DNA from: Actinomycetota bacterium
GTDB taxonomy: Bacteria; Actinomycetota; Actinomycetes; S36-B12; CAIYMF01
NCBI GenBank assembly: GCA_009697815.1
Contig: WLRQ01000020.1
Location: 1 to 40,707 of the forward strand
Length of the DNA: 40,707 nucleotides
Direction: 5' to 3'
Shown: piece after piece, positions 7,390 through 16,061 of the stretch
How the letters are laid out: each line of letters begins with the position of its first letter
Position numbering within the stretch: position 1 is the stretch's first letter
The notes under the pieces: generated by a model
Seen by the model: the letters and a program-made list of their open reading frames with translations, nothing else
Told to the model about the DNA's origin: nothing
The model's database searches: none
Made by a program: the position numbers and the translations under genes

Positions 7390-8451
7390 ATGCCCTCGTC
7401 CCCCCGACCCGACCCCGAGAAGGCGGCTGACCGTGAGGTCGACTGGGACGGAGTTCGCCTCCACGTCATCACAGGCAAGGGCGGCACGGGCAAGACCACC
7501 GCCGCAGCGTCGCTCGCGATCGCCCTCGCCACAGGTGGCCACCGTGTGCTGATCATCGAGGTCGAGGGGCGCCAGGGCCTGTCCCAGGTTTTCGATGTGC
7601 CTCCCCTTGCCTACGCCGAACGACGAATGGCCGTGGCCCCCGGTGGCGGCGAGGTCTTCGGCCTCGCCGTCGACGCCGAGGAGGCACTGCTCGAGTACCT
7701 CGAGATGTTCTACAACCTGCGCCGCGCCGGCACCGCCTTGCGGCGCATGGGCGCTATCGACTTCGCGACGACTGTGGCGCCCGGGGTGCGCGACGTCCTA
7801 CTCACGGGCAAGGCCAAAGAGGCCGTCCGCCGCCAGCAGGACGGCGTCCCGGTCTACGACGCGGTCGTCATGGACGCACCCCCGACGGGTCGGATCGCTC
7901 GGTTCCTCAACGTCAACGCCGAAGTCGCCGGGCTGGCGCGCAGCGGACCGATCCGTACCCAAGCCGACGCCGTCATGGCCGTGATCGGCTCGCGCCTCAC
8001 CGCGGTCCACGTGGTCACCCTGCTCGAGGAGATGCCGGTGCAAGAGACGGCGGACGGTGTGCAGGCCCTACGTGAGGCTGGACTGCCGGTCGGCGGCGTG
8101 ATCGTGAACCAGATCCGTCGGCCGCGACTCAACCGCACGAACCAAACCAAGGCGCGACGCCACTCATTCGATGTCGCAGCGATCGCGGCCGAGCTCTCGA
8201 GTGCGGGTGTGCTCACCGCGTCGGGCACACTGGCCGGCTCACTGGTTGACGTATCTGGCTCGACGATCGTCGACGTGCTGATCGCCGAGGCGGCCGACCA
8301 CGCCGAGCGGGTCGCACTCGAACAGCGCGAACGCGAGAACATCCAGGCACTCCACCGGCCGACCTACGAGATCGCGTTCATGCCCGACGGGGTCGACGTC
8401 GGCACACTCTATGAGTTCGCTGAGTCCTTGCGAGAGCAGGGAATGGCATGA
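7390..8451 (+). CDS. Get3/ArsA-like ATPase, first subunit
   Basis: A 353-aa P-loop ATPase of the ArsA/Get3 (SIMIBI) class. Residues 29-37 (GKGGTGKTT) are a deviant Walker A with the signature lysine. VVMDAPPTGR is the switch-II/Walker B region, with A-loop features near the C-terminus. No transmembrane helix and no arsenite-binding cysteine cluster are seen, so arsenite export is unlikely. In M. tuberculosis the paired genes Rv3679-Rv3680 lie at this place between ridA and whiB4; I recall work linking them to handling toxic glycerol metabolites, but the exact role is not settled. The stop overlaps the start of the second subunit (ATGA). Start ATG 7390 is chosen from the leaderless promoter. 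Confidence 0.88.
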   Translation: MPSSPRPDPEKAADREVDWDGVRLHVITGKGGTGKTTAAASLAIALATGGHRVLIIEVEGRQGLSQVFDVPPLAYAERRMAVAPGGGEVFGLAVDAEEALLEYLEMFYNLRRAGTALRRMGAIDFATTVAPGVRDVLLTGKAKEAVRRQQDGVPVYDAVVMDAPPTGRIARFLNVNAEVAGLARSGPIRTQADAVMAVIGSRLTAVHVVTLLEEMPVQETADGVQALREAGLPVGGVIVNQIRRPRLNRTNQTKARRHSFDVAAIAAELSSAGVLTASGTLAGSLVDVSGSTIVDVLIAEAADHAERVALEQRERENIQALHRPTYEIAFMPDGVDVGTLYEFAESLREQGMA

Positions 8452-9611
8452 CCCATGCCCACGACGTCGTCCCTCGCGCGCCGTCCCTCGACGTCGACGC
8501 ATTGCTCGATGACCGATCTATTCGAGTCGTCGTGTGCTGCGGTGCGGGCGGGGTGGGCAAGACCACGACGGCCGCGGCTCTCGCGCTTCGTGCGGCCGAA
8601 CGCGGCCGCAACGTCGTGGTGCTCACCATCGATCCCGCGCGGCGACTCGCACAATCGCTCGGGCTCACCGAACTCGACAACGACCCCCGCCCGGTGCCCG
8701 GCACGGCGGGAGAGGGCTCGCTCGCGGCCATGATGCTGGACATGAAGCGGACTTTCGACGAATTCGTCGAATCCAATGCCGATGCCACGCGGGCCGCGAC
8801 GATCCTGGCCAATCCCTTCTACCAGTCTCTGTCGAGCTCATTTGCGGGCACCCAGGAATACATGGCGATGGAGAAACTCGGACAACTTCGAGCCCGCGCC
8901 ATCGCCGATCAATCATGGGATCTGATCGTCGTCGACACTCCGCCGTCGCGGTCTGCCCTGGACTTCCTCGATGCGCCTCGCCGGCTCGGTTCATTCCTCG
9001 ACGGGCGCTTCATCCGCCTTCTCGCGGCTCCCGCGAAGGCGGGGGGGCGTGCCTACATGAAGGTGCTCGCCGCCGGATTCGGAATGTTCACGACCGTGCT
9101 GGGCAAGGTGATCGGTGGACAGGTCCTCACCGATGTCCAGATCTTCGTGGGTGCGGTCGACACCTTGTTTGGCGGATTCCGCCAACGGGCGGATGACACC
9201 TACGCCATGCTCCAGGCCCCCGACACCGCATTCGTGGTGGTTGCCGCACCCGAGCGCGATGCCCTCCGCGAGGCCTCCTACTTCGTGGAGAGGCTCGAAG
9301 CCGAGTCCATGCCACTGGCAGGGCTGGTGCTGAACAGGGTGCAGGCCACCGCATTGCCCGATCTCGATGCCGCAACCTCGACAGCAGCTGCGGCCCGGCT
9401 CGAGGTGGGTTCACCGAAGTCGATCACGGCCGCCCTGCTGCGTATTCACGCAGACCGCATCGCCACTTTCGAGCGCCAGTTCCGCCTCGTCGAGCGATTC
9501 AGTGCGGTTCACCGCGGAGTCCCCGTCGCCACGATCCCGGCGCTGGCCAGCGATGTGGTCGATCTTGCGGGCCTGCGCGCGGTGGGGGCAGCACTCGCGG
9601 AGCAGGGCTGA
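8448..9611 (+). CDS. Get3/ArsA-like ATPase, second subunit
   Basis: A 387-aa partner of the preceding ATPase, translationally coupled to it by an ATGA overlap. The Walker A is GAGGVGKTT (32-40), where Ala replaces the first (signature) lysine of the deviant Walker A. LIVVDTPPSRSALDFLD is the switch-II region. The middle (about 180-260) is richer in hydrophobic residues, resembling the helical client-binding part of Get3. The pair probably forms an asymmetric heterodimer in which only the first subunit supplies the trans-acting lysine; this is inference. The gene ends in a strong hairpin shared with the convergent whiB. Confidence 0.88.
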   Translation: MTHAHDVVPRAPSLDVDALLDDRSIRVVVCCGAGGVGKTTTAAALALRAAERGRNVVVLTIDPARRLAQSLGLTELDNDPRPVPGTAGEGSLAAMMLDMKRTFDEFVESNADATRAATILANPFYQSLSSSFAGTQEYMAMEKLGQLRARAIADQSWDLIVVDTPPSRSALDFLDAPRRLGSFLDGRFIRLLAAPAKAGGRAYMKVLAAGFGMFTTVLGKVIGGQVLTDVQIFVGAVDTLFGGFRQRADDTYAMLQAPDTAFVVVAAPERDALREASYFVERLEAESMPLAGLVLNRVQATALPDLDAATSTAAAARLEVGSPKSITAALLRIHADRIATFERQFRLVERFSAVHRGVPVATIPALASDVVDLAGLRAVGAALAEQG

Positions 9612-9636
9612 CGCCGGGTAAGCCCGGCGTCAGCCC
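9605..9636. terminator. Bidirectional hairpin terminator between Get3-like ATPase and whiB
   Basis: A perfect 14-bp stem (9605-9618 with 9623-9636) and a TAAG loop lie between two convergent genes. The stop codon of the plus-strand gene (9609-9611) is inside the stem. There is no U tract, as is common in actinobacterial terminators. Confidence 0.8.
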
Positions 9637-9640
9637 CACG

Positions 9641-9976
9641 TCAACTGACGACGACGGGTCGCCCGCCAGCACGCTCGCTGGTGCCACCGCCGCCTAGTGC
9701 TGCGTCGTACTCGGCACGCGCGGTCTCCAGAAGTCCGCGCCAGGACGAGACGTGGGGACGACGTCGCAATAGCGCTCGCCGCTCCCGCTCAGTCATGCCG
9801 CCCCAGACCCCGAACTCGGTTCGGTTGTCCAGTGCGTCCGCGAGACACTCGGTGCGCACCGAACAGGCGTGACAGATGACCTTGGCCCGATTCTGGGCAG
9901 CTCCCTGGACGAACAAGGCATCCGGGTCGCTCCTGCGACATGACGCCGACGTTGTCCACTCTGAAATGGAACTCAC
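9641..9976 (-). CDS. WhiB-family iron-sulfur transcription factor (WhiB4-like by position)
   Basis: A 111-aa WhiB protein. Four cysteines in the order C-x22-C-x2-C-x5-C bind a [4Fe-4S] cluster. The following GVWGGMTERERRALLRRR is the family's glycine-rich turn and basic C-terminal region, which contact sigma factor and DNA. Position between the Get3-like pair and a class A PBP matches M. tuberculosis whiB4 (Rv3681c), a redox sensor. I chose GTG 9976 (GGTGGG 6 nt upstream); a TTG at 9982 preceded by AAGGGGG is an alternative adding two residues. Its upstream region is shared with the divergent PBP gene. Redox sensing here is inferred from the family. Confidence 0.92.
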   Translation of the reverse strand: MSSISEWTTSASCRRSDPDALFVQGAAQNRAKVICHACSVRTECLADALDNRTEFGVWGGMTERERRALLRRRPHVSSWRGLLETARAEYDAALGGGGTSERAGGRPVVVS

Positions 9977-10274
9977 GTTCAACCCACCCCCTTACATCCC
10001 CCCGGCTGATTCGGAGGCGGACCAGAGCCCGGCAACGCCGGTCCCCCCGCGATCCGGCCCCCCAGCCGAGTCGAGGCGCAGTGCCTCGACGCGGCTCACA
10101 GTACGCGCAAGAAGATCTTTTTGTCAGGTCATATCAAGCCATCGTTGATAGTTATAAAGGACTACTTGCCACCCCGGCTACGTCGGAGCCCGCCGGCTGG
10201 TGCAGGACTCCCCCACGCCCCTGTGCGAGCCGGGATGGGCCAGGCAGGCCACCGGGACGTACCCTCGTCACGCT
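9977..10274. promoter_or_regulatory. Divergent whiB/PBP regulatory region with an AT-rich island
   Basis: This 298-bp stretch has no convincing gene. It contains a markedly AT-rich island (about 10112-10163) in otherwise GC-rich DNA, including TTGTCA (10121-10126), which could serve as a -35 element, and TATAAA (10153-10158). A TACCCT hexamer (10260-10265) lies 9 nt before the PBP ATG at 10275. I could not assign one clean -35/-10 pair for either gene. The remaining sequence shows nothing else I can name. Confidence 0.45.
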
Positions 10275-12557
10275 ATGTCTGCGCCCCTCGGCCCCCCCGC
10301 GTCCACCCGGGCCCCCACACGGCCATCATCGGCTCACGCTGGAATGACGGCCACGCTCGTCAAACTCGTGCTGTTCGTCATCGTCAGCGCGGTGGCGGGC
10401 GGGCTGGTGGCGCTGGGTGCCCTGCCCTTCGTCGGCGGGGTCGGCGTGGCCGCGCGCACCGCGATCGAGAGCTATGAATCCCTGCCCTCGCAGTTGACCA
10501 CTCCACCCCTGCCGCAGCGCTCGCGCATCCTGGCTGCCGACGGGTCGGTGATCGCAACCCTCTACGAACAGAACCGCGTCGAGGTTCCCCTGTCGGAGAT
10601 CGCCCCTGTCATGCGACAGGCCATCGTCGCCGTGGAGGACGGCAGGTTCTATGAACACCGGGGCATCGACGTCCGAGGGTTATTGCGCGCCGTCGTGGGC
10701 AATGCCGGAGGTAGTTCTGTCACCCAGGGCGGCTCCACCCTCACCCAGCAGTACGTCAAGAACGTGTTCGTCAACAGTGCGGCCACCCCCGACGAGGCCG
10801 CCGCCGCCCGGGCACGCAGCATGACCCGCAAGCTGAAGGAGATGCGCTACGCGCTCGCCCTCGAACGCCAGTTCAGCAAAGACGAGATCCTCGAGCGCTA
10901 TCTCAACATCGCCTATTTCGGTGCCGGCGCCTACGGTGTCGAGGCGGCGTCGAGGCGCTACTTCTCCAAGTCCGCCAGCACGCTGACCCTCGTCGAGGCA
11001 GCCACCCTCGCCGGCGCGGTCCAGCAGCCCGTCGCCTACGACCCCACTCGCAACCCCAAGTCCTCGCAGAACCGACGCGCCCAAGTCCTCGGTCGGATGG
11101 CCGACCTCGGTGACATCACCGTGGCAGAGGCCAAGATCGCGAGCGCGATCCCCACGGCGACCTTCCTCAAGCCGCTGAAGGCACGCAACGGATGCACCAC
11201 CTCCTATGCCCCGTTCTTTTGCGACTACGTCGACCGGATCCTTCGATCGGACCCCGCATTCGGTGCAACCCCTGCCATCCGCGAGGCACTGCTGCGGCGG
11301 GGTGGGCTGACAGTCCGCACCACACTCAGCCCCGCCGCTCAGAAGGCTGCACAGGCCTCGGTCGACGGACACATTCCGCGTGCGGACCCCAGCCGCAAGG
11401 TCGCGGCGATCACCATGGTCCGACCCGGCACCGGCGAGGTTGTCGCGATGGCCCAGAACCGCTCGTGGGGCACCAGCGGCCTAGGCAACACGACGTACAA
11501 CTTCAACGTCGGCATCAAGGACGGCGGAAGCCAAGGGGCCCAGGCGGGCTCGACCTTCAAGGCCTTCACTCTCGCCGCCGCGCTCGAGAAGGGGATCTCG
11601 CCCTACGAGGCGATCCCCTCTCCGCAGAAGGGGATCTTCGACGGCTTCGCCAACTGCACCGACGGATCACTCTTCCCCCCGTACACGGTCAACAACTCCA
11701 CCGGCGCTGGAATCTTCAACATGTTCGAGGGCGCGGCCTACTCGATCAACACCTACTTCATGGCCCTCGAGCAACGCACCGGCCTGTGCCGGCCGGCCGA
11801 GATCGCCGAGGCACTCGGGCTGCGTCGCGGCGATGGCTCGCCGCTCGAACGGGTCCCCTCCTTCACCCTCGGCACCCAGGAGGTCACGCCTCTCGGGATG
11901 GCCGCGACGTACGGGGTGATCGCGAATCACGGCATGCGCTGCTCCACGATCGCGATCGCGCAGGTGACCGACCGCGACGGCAAGGACCTCCCGATTCCGC
12001 GCACCACATGCGAGCGGGTCCTCGACCGGGTCGTCGCAGACTCCGTCGCGAAGATCCTCAGCCAGGTGGTCGATGGCCCCCTACCCGGACGCACCGGCAA
12101 GGCGATGTCTCTGGGGCGGCCGGCAGCCGGCAAGACCGGCACGATCAACGACTCGGCGGCCGTGTGGTTCGTCGGTTTCACCCCTGATCTCGCGGCCGCT
12201 GTCGCCACGTACGACCCGCGGGGCGGGTACCGCTTCCCGATGAAGAACATCACGATCGGCGGCCGCTACTTCGCTCAGGTATTCGGCTCCACCCTTCCGG
12301 GCCCGATCTGGAAAGAGGCGATGCTCGGCGCCCTCGCGGCCAGCCAGCCAGCGCTGTTCGAGCTGCTCACACCCGAGAGTTTCCTTGCCCCCCTCCCGAC
12401 TCCGAGCGTCTCGCCGTCGCCTTCGGCGTCCGGATCGCCTTCGCCCAGTGGCTCCCCGAGCGCATCGCCGACGCCTTCGGGCAGCCCGTCGCCGTCTCCG
12501 ACCCCGGGCCCCTCGATCACTCCGACGCCAACGCCGACGCCAACGGTTCCCCAGTGA
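10275..12557 (+). CDS. Bifunctional class A penicillin-binding protein (GT51 + transpeptidase)
   Basis: A 760-aa peptidoglycan synthase. An N-terminal membrane anchor (about residues 28-55) precedes the GT51 glycosyltransferase, whose catalytic Glu121 lies in AIVAVEDGRFYEHRGID; GGSTLTQQYVKN and RQFSKDEILERYLN are its other hallmarks. The transpeptidase has Ser426-x-x-Lys429 (GSTFK), Ser490-x-Asn492 (SIN) and Lys620-Thr-Gly (KTG). The last ~50 residues are a Pro/Ser/Thr-rich tail without a PASTA domain, unlike mycobacterial PonA2, which sits at the same locus. The open frame starts at 10200, but ATG 10275 follows a TACCCT hexamer by 9 nt; ATG 10344 is also possible. It extends and cross-links the wall outside the membrane. 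Confidence 0.93.
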   Translation: MSAPLGPPASTRAPTRPSSAHAGMTATLVKLVLFVIVSAVAGGLVALGALPFVGGVGVAARTAIESYESLPSQLTTPPLPQRSRILAADGSVIATLYEQNRVEVPLSEIAPVMRQAIVAVEDGRFYEHRGIDVRGLLRAVVGNAGGSSVTQGGSTLTQQYVKNVFVNSAATPDEAAAARARSMTRKLKEMRYALALERQFSKDEILERYLNIAYFGAGAYGVEAASRRYFSKSASTLTLVEAATLAGAVQQPVAYDPTRNPKSSQNRRAQVLGRMADLGDITVAEAKIASAIPTATFLKPLKARNGCTTSYAPFFCDYVDRILRSDPAFGATPAIREALLRRGGLTVRTTLSPAAQKAAQASVDGHIPRADPSRKVAAITMVRPGTGEVVAMAQNRSWGTSGLGNTTYNFNVGIKDGGSQGAQAGSTFKAFTLAAALEKGISPYEAIPSPQKGIFDGFANCTDGSLFPPYTVNNSTGAGIFNMFEGAAYSINTYFMALEQRTGLCRPAEIAEALGLRRGDGSPLERVPSFTLGTQEVTPLGMAATYGVIANHGMRCSTIAIAQVTDRDGKDLPIPRTTCERVLDRVVADSVAKILSQVVDGPLPGRTGKAMSLGRPAAGKTGTINDSAAVWFVGFTPDLAAAVATYDPRGGYRFPMKNITIGGRYFAQVFGSTLPGPIWKEAMLGALAASQPALFELLTPESFLAPLPTPSVSPSPSASGSPSPSGSPSASPTPSGSPSPSPTPGPSITPTPTPTPTVPQ

Positions 12558-12637
12558 CTTCCTGACCGGTGTGGTCACCTGCCCGCGCGATGTGGACCAA
12601 TACCTCAGAAGAGTTACGCGCCAAGGGATCTACGCGA

Positions 12638-13093
12638 TCAGGCGCCCAGCGCCGCGCGTACCGCCGACGCCACCCGGCCGCCATCGGCGCGGCCAGCGAT
12701 CCGCGGCGTGAGCACCTTCATGACCGCGCCCATCGCTTTCGGGTTGTCGGCTCCTGTCTCGGACACGGCGGCCGCGACGAGGGCGATGAGTTCGTCCTCG
12801 GACAACTGAGCCGGCAGATAGGACTCGAGCACCACGAGCTCCGCGCGCTCGCGTGCGGCGAGCTCAGGCCGAGAAGCATCGTCGTAGGCCGTGGCCGACT
12901 CGCGGCGCTTCTTCGCCTCACGGCCGAGCACGCCGACGACGTCGGCATCGGTGAGTTCGCGGGATTCAGTACCTGACACCGACTCGTTTTTGATCGCGGT
13001 GAGCGCCATCCGGAGGGTGGCAGAGCCCACCTCGTCTCGGGCGCGGATGGCGGTGGTGAGGTTGTTGCGCAGTTGCTGCTCCAGGGTGCTCAT
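12638..13093 (-). CDS. GatB/YqeY domain protein
   Basis: A 151-aa protein of the YqeY family, related to the tail domain of the GatB amidotransferase subunit. It starts MSTLEQQLRNNLTTAIRARDEVGSAT... (an all-helical N-terminal domain), followed by the conserved RAELVVLESYLPAQLSEDEL and a GAVMKVLTPRIAGRADG end. Role unknown; a tRNA-related function has been suggested from the GatB similarity only. The open frame extends to 13198, but ATG 13093 has GGGAGG 8 nt upstream and gives the family start. It is convergent with the PBP gene and divergent from the metallophosphoesterase. Confidence 0.9.
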   Translation of the reverse strand: MSTLEQQLRNNLTTAIRARDEVGSATLRMALTAIKNESVSGTESRELTDADVVGVLGREAKKRRESATAYDDASRPELAARERAELVVLESYLPAQLSEDELIALVAAAVSETGADNPKAMGAVMKVLTPRIAGRADGGRVASAVRAALGA

Positions 13094-13163
13094 GAGCCGA
13101 TCCTCCCGCATGGCTGGCCCGATCGGCTCGCGGATCGCGCCCGCAGCGTGGGATCGTGGTCGC

Positions 13164-14105
13164 ATGTCCGAATCTTCGACGACGCGGCGCGGCGTCAACG
13201 CACTTGCCGTGCTTGGCCTCGCAGGACTGGCCTATTGCGTGGCCGAGGCTCACCGCTACACGCTTCGACGCTCCACCGCCGCGGCACTTCCCGACGGCCA
13301 GCCCCCCCTTCGCGTCCTACACCTGTCCGACCTACACCTGACCCCGCGTCACCGTGGTCGCATCGCGTGGGTCCGGTCACTCGAGGCCCTCGACCCGGAT
13401 CTCGTCGTGGTCACCGGTGACTTCCTGGCACATCGTGACGCGGTGCCCAGCGCCCTCGAGGCCCTCGAGCCACTGCTCGCGCGCCCCGGGGTCTTCGTGC
13501 TGGGGTCCAACGACTATTACGCACCCGTCCTGGTGCCGCCCTGGCTCTACCTCAAGGGCCCGTCCGACATCGAGCAGGACCGTCCCGAGTTGCCCTGGGG
13601 TGATCTGGTGACCGCTCTCACCGGGGCAGGGTGGCACGACCTCTCCAACGCCCGGGCCAAGCTCGGGATTCACGGACGTCTGCTCGACGTTCGGGGTGTC
13701 GACGACCCCCACATCGGCCGCGACCGCTACGACCACGTCGCCGGACCGTTCGACCCCGATGCCGACCTCGCAGTCGGTGTCACCCATGCCCCCTATCTCC
13801 GGGTACTCGATGCGATGGTCGATGACGGAGCGGGGCTCGTGCTCGCGGGCCACACCCACGGCGGGCAACTCAGGATCCCTGGCTACGGCGCCCTGGTGAC
13901 CAATTGCGATCTGGACACCGGTCGTTCTCGTGGGCTATCCCGGCATGCACGGCCATGGGAGGGATCAGGAGATCCCAGTTTCGGCGGGGTCGACGGCAGA
14001 GGGGCCTTTCTGCACGTCTCCGCCGGTCTGGGAACCTCGCCGTTCGCACCTGTGAGGTTCGCCTGCCCGCCTGAGGCCACACTCCTGACGCTGACCTCGC
14101 GCTAA
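13164..14105 (+). CDS. Membrane-anchored metallophosphoesterase
   Basis: A 313-aa calcineurin-like phosphoesterase. An N-terminal hydrophobic segment (about residues 11-26) may anchor it to the membrane. The metal-site motifs run in order: HLSDLHL, VVTGDF, GSNDYY (in place of the usual GNHD), GVTHAPY and AGHTHGGQ. YkuE-type members act on phospholipid-related substrates; the substrate here is unknown. It corresponds by position to Rv3683. An open frame continues upstream to 12891, but that part is antisense to the YqeY-like gene, so I chose ATG 13164. A GATCGT hexamer 6 nt before this ATG resembles the leaderless pattern but lacks the first T. The gene ends just before a strong hairpin terminator. 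Confidence 0.88.
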   Translation: MSESSTTRRGVNALAVLGLAGLAYCVAEAHRYTLRRSTAAALPDGQPPLRVLHLSDLHLTPRHRGRIAWVRSLEALDPDLVVVTGDFLAHRDAVPSALEALEPLLARPGVFVLGSNDYYAPVLVPPWLYLKGPSDIEQDRPELPWGDLVTALTGAGWHDLSNARAKLGIHGRLLDVRGVDDPHIGRDRYDHVAGPFDPDADLAVGVTHAPYLRVLDAMVDDGAGLVLAGHTHGGQLRIPGYGALVTNCDLDTGRSRGLSRHARPWEGSGDPSFGGVDGRGAFLHVSAGLGTSPFAPVRFACPPEATLLTLTSR

Positions 14106-14122
14106 GGGTCACCCAACGACGA

Positions 14123-14148
14123 AAGGCCGACCCCGAGGGGTCGGCCTT
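14123..14148. terminator. Bidirectional hairpin terminator (metallophosphoesterase / tRNA-Pro)
   Basis: A perfect 12-bp inverted repeat (14123-14134 with 14137-14148) with a GA centre lies between the plus-strand phosphoesterase gene and the minus-strand tRNA. On the minus strand it is followed by TTTC, so it can serve both transcripts. Confidence 0.85.
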
Positions 14149-14159
14149 CTGCCGTTGTG

Positions 14160-14233
<74 letters not shown>

Positions 14234-14247
14234 GTGGAGCGGACGTG

Positions 14248-14277
14248 AGTCTATGCGGCGCGAGCCTGGGCGACCAA
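14248..14277 (-). promoter_or_regulatory. tRNA-Pro promoter
   Basis: TTGGTC (14277-14272), an 18-bp spacer and TAGACT (14253-14248) on the minus strand place the start of transcription about 7 nt before the tRNA. The same TAGACT hexamer precedes the SRP RNA and lysC. Confidence 0.6.
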
Positions 14278-14360
14278 AACGGGGCGGCCTGCCGCAGTGG
14301 TCATGACGGTGCACACCTAGCCGTCCTTCGCGGCAGCCCCGCTCCGGGTCCGCGGCCACG

Positions 14361-14366
14361 TAGCGT
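14361..14366 (+). promoter_or_regulatory. -10 hexamer TAGCGT of a leaderless promoter (small membrane protein)
   Basis: TAGCGT is followed by 6 nt (GTCCAT) and the GTG at 14373, with no Shine-Dalgarno sequence. It supports the GTG start over later ones. Confidence 0.5.
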
Positions 14367-14372
14367 GTCCAT

Positions 14373-14870
14373 GTGAGCATCCTCTGGACCGCCCGTTGTG
14401 CCAGCCGGGGTATCACCGTTCTCGCACTCGGCATCACCCTCGCCCTTGTCGCCATCGGCCTAGGTTCGGTGATCGCGCTCGCGGGGTCGACCCAGCCCAC
14501 CTGGGTCGGGTGGCTCATCGCCCTGATCGGCATCGCGGTGGGCGGGTTCGGATGGATGATGTCATCGCTCACGGCCACCCTCACCGCCACCAATTTCGTG
14601 GTGGCATTCGGCCGGTTGGGATGGCCGCGCCGCGTGATAGCGCTCGCCGACATCAGTGACGCGAGCGCGATCGTGGTCGAGCCCTTGCAATGGGGCGGTT
14701 GGGGCTACCGATGGGTCCCGTGGGCACGAGCATCGGCCGCCGTAATCCGCCGGGGCCCCGGCATCGCGCTCGTACTGCGCGACGGCAGGAGGTTCGCCGT
14801 CACGGTCGAGGACGCCGTCACAGGAGCGAAGGCGACCTCGGAAGCAATCTCGGGCCCTGCGCTGCCGTGA
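14373..14870 (+). CDS. Small membrane protein with two TM helices and a PH-like C-terminus
   Basis: A 165-aa protein I do not recognise as a named family. Two hydrophobic helices (about residues 14-36 and 44-62) are followed by a soluble region of about 100 residues rich in beta-type sequence (TATNFVVAFGRLGWPRRVIALADISDA and further) with repeated aromatic residues near WGGWGYRWVPWA. The layout of two helices plus a PH-like domain is common among small actinobacterial membrane proteins; this is an analogy, not proof of homology. The GTG start is supported by a TAGCGT hexamer 6 nt upstream. The stop codon falls inside the first unit of a 20-bp tandem repeat. Confidence 0.75.
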   Translation: MSILWTARCASRGITVLALGITLALVAIGLGSVIALAGSTQPTWVGWLIALIGIAVGGFGWMMSSLTATLTATNFVVAFGRLGWPRRVIALADISDASAIVVEPLQWGGWGYRWVPWARASAAVIRRGPGIALVLRDGRRFAVTVEDAVTGAKATSEAISGPALP

Positions 14871-14910
14871 CGAGCCCTGCGCTGCCCTGACGAGCCCTGC
14901 GCTGCCCTGG
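14851..14910. repeat. Three-unit 20-bp tandem repeat
   Basis: Three consecutive 20-bp units (14851-14870, 14871-14890, 14891-14910) differ at only a few positions and each contains CCCTGCGCTGCC. The first unit encodes the last residues and stop of the membrane protein; the other two are non-coding. It looks like recent local duplication in the gap before the convergent asd gene. Confidence 0.85.
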
Positions 14911-14941
14911 AGGTCAGAGCGCTGGCATCAGAACCGGCGCC

Positions 14942-16006
<1,065 letters not shown>

Positions 16007-16061
16007 CTAGTTCGTGCGGGCCACTGCCCATTCGCTGCTGACACAACGAGATGATCGCCGA

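Noticed and set aside
12558-12637. Terminator between PBP and YqeY-like genes
   Set aside because: Only a 5-bp stem (TGACC/GGTCA) is visible, too weak to claim.
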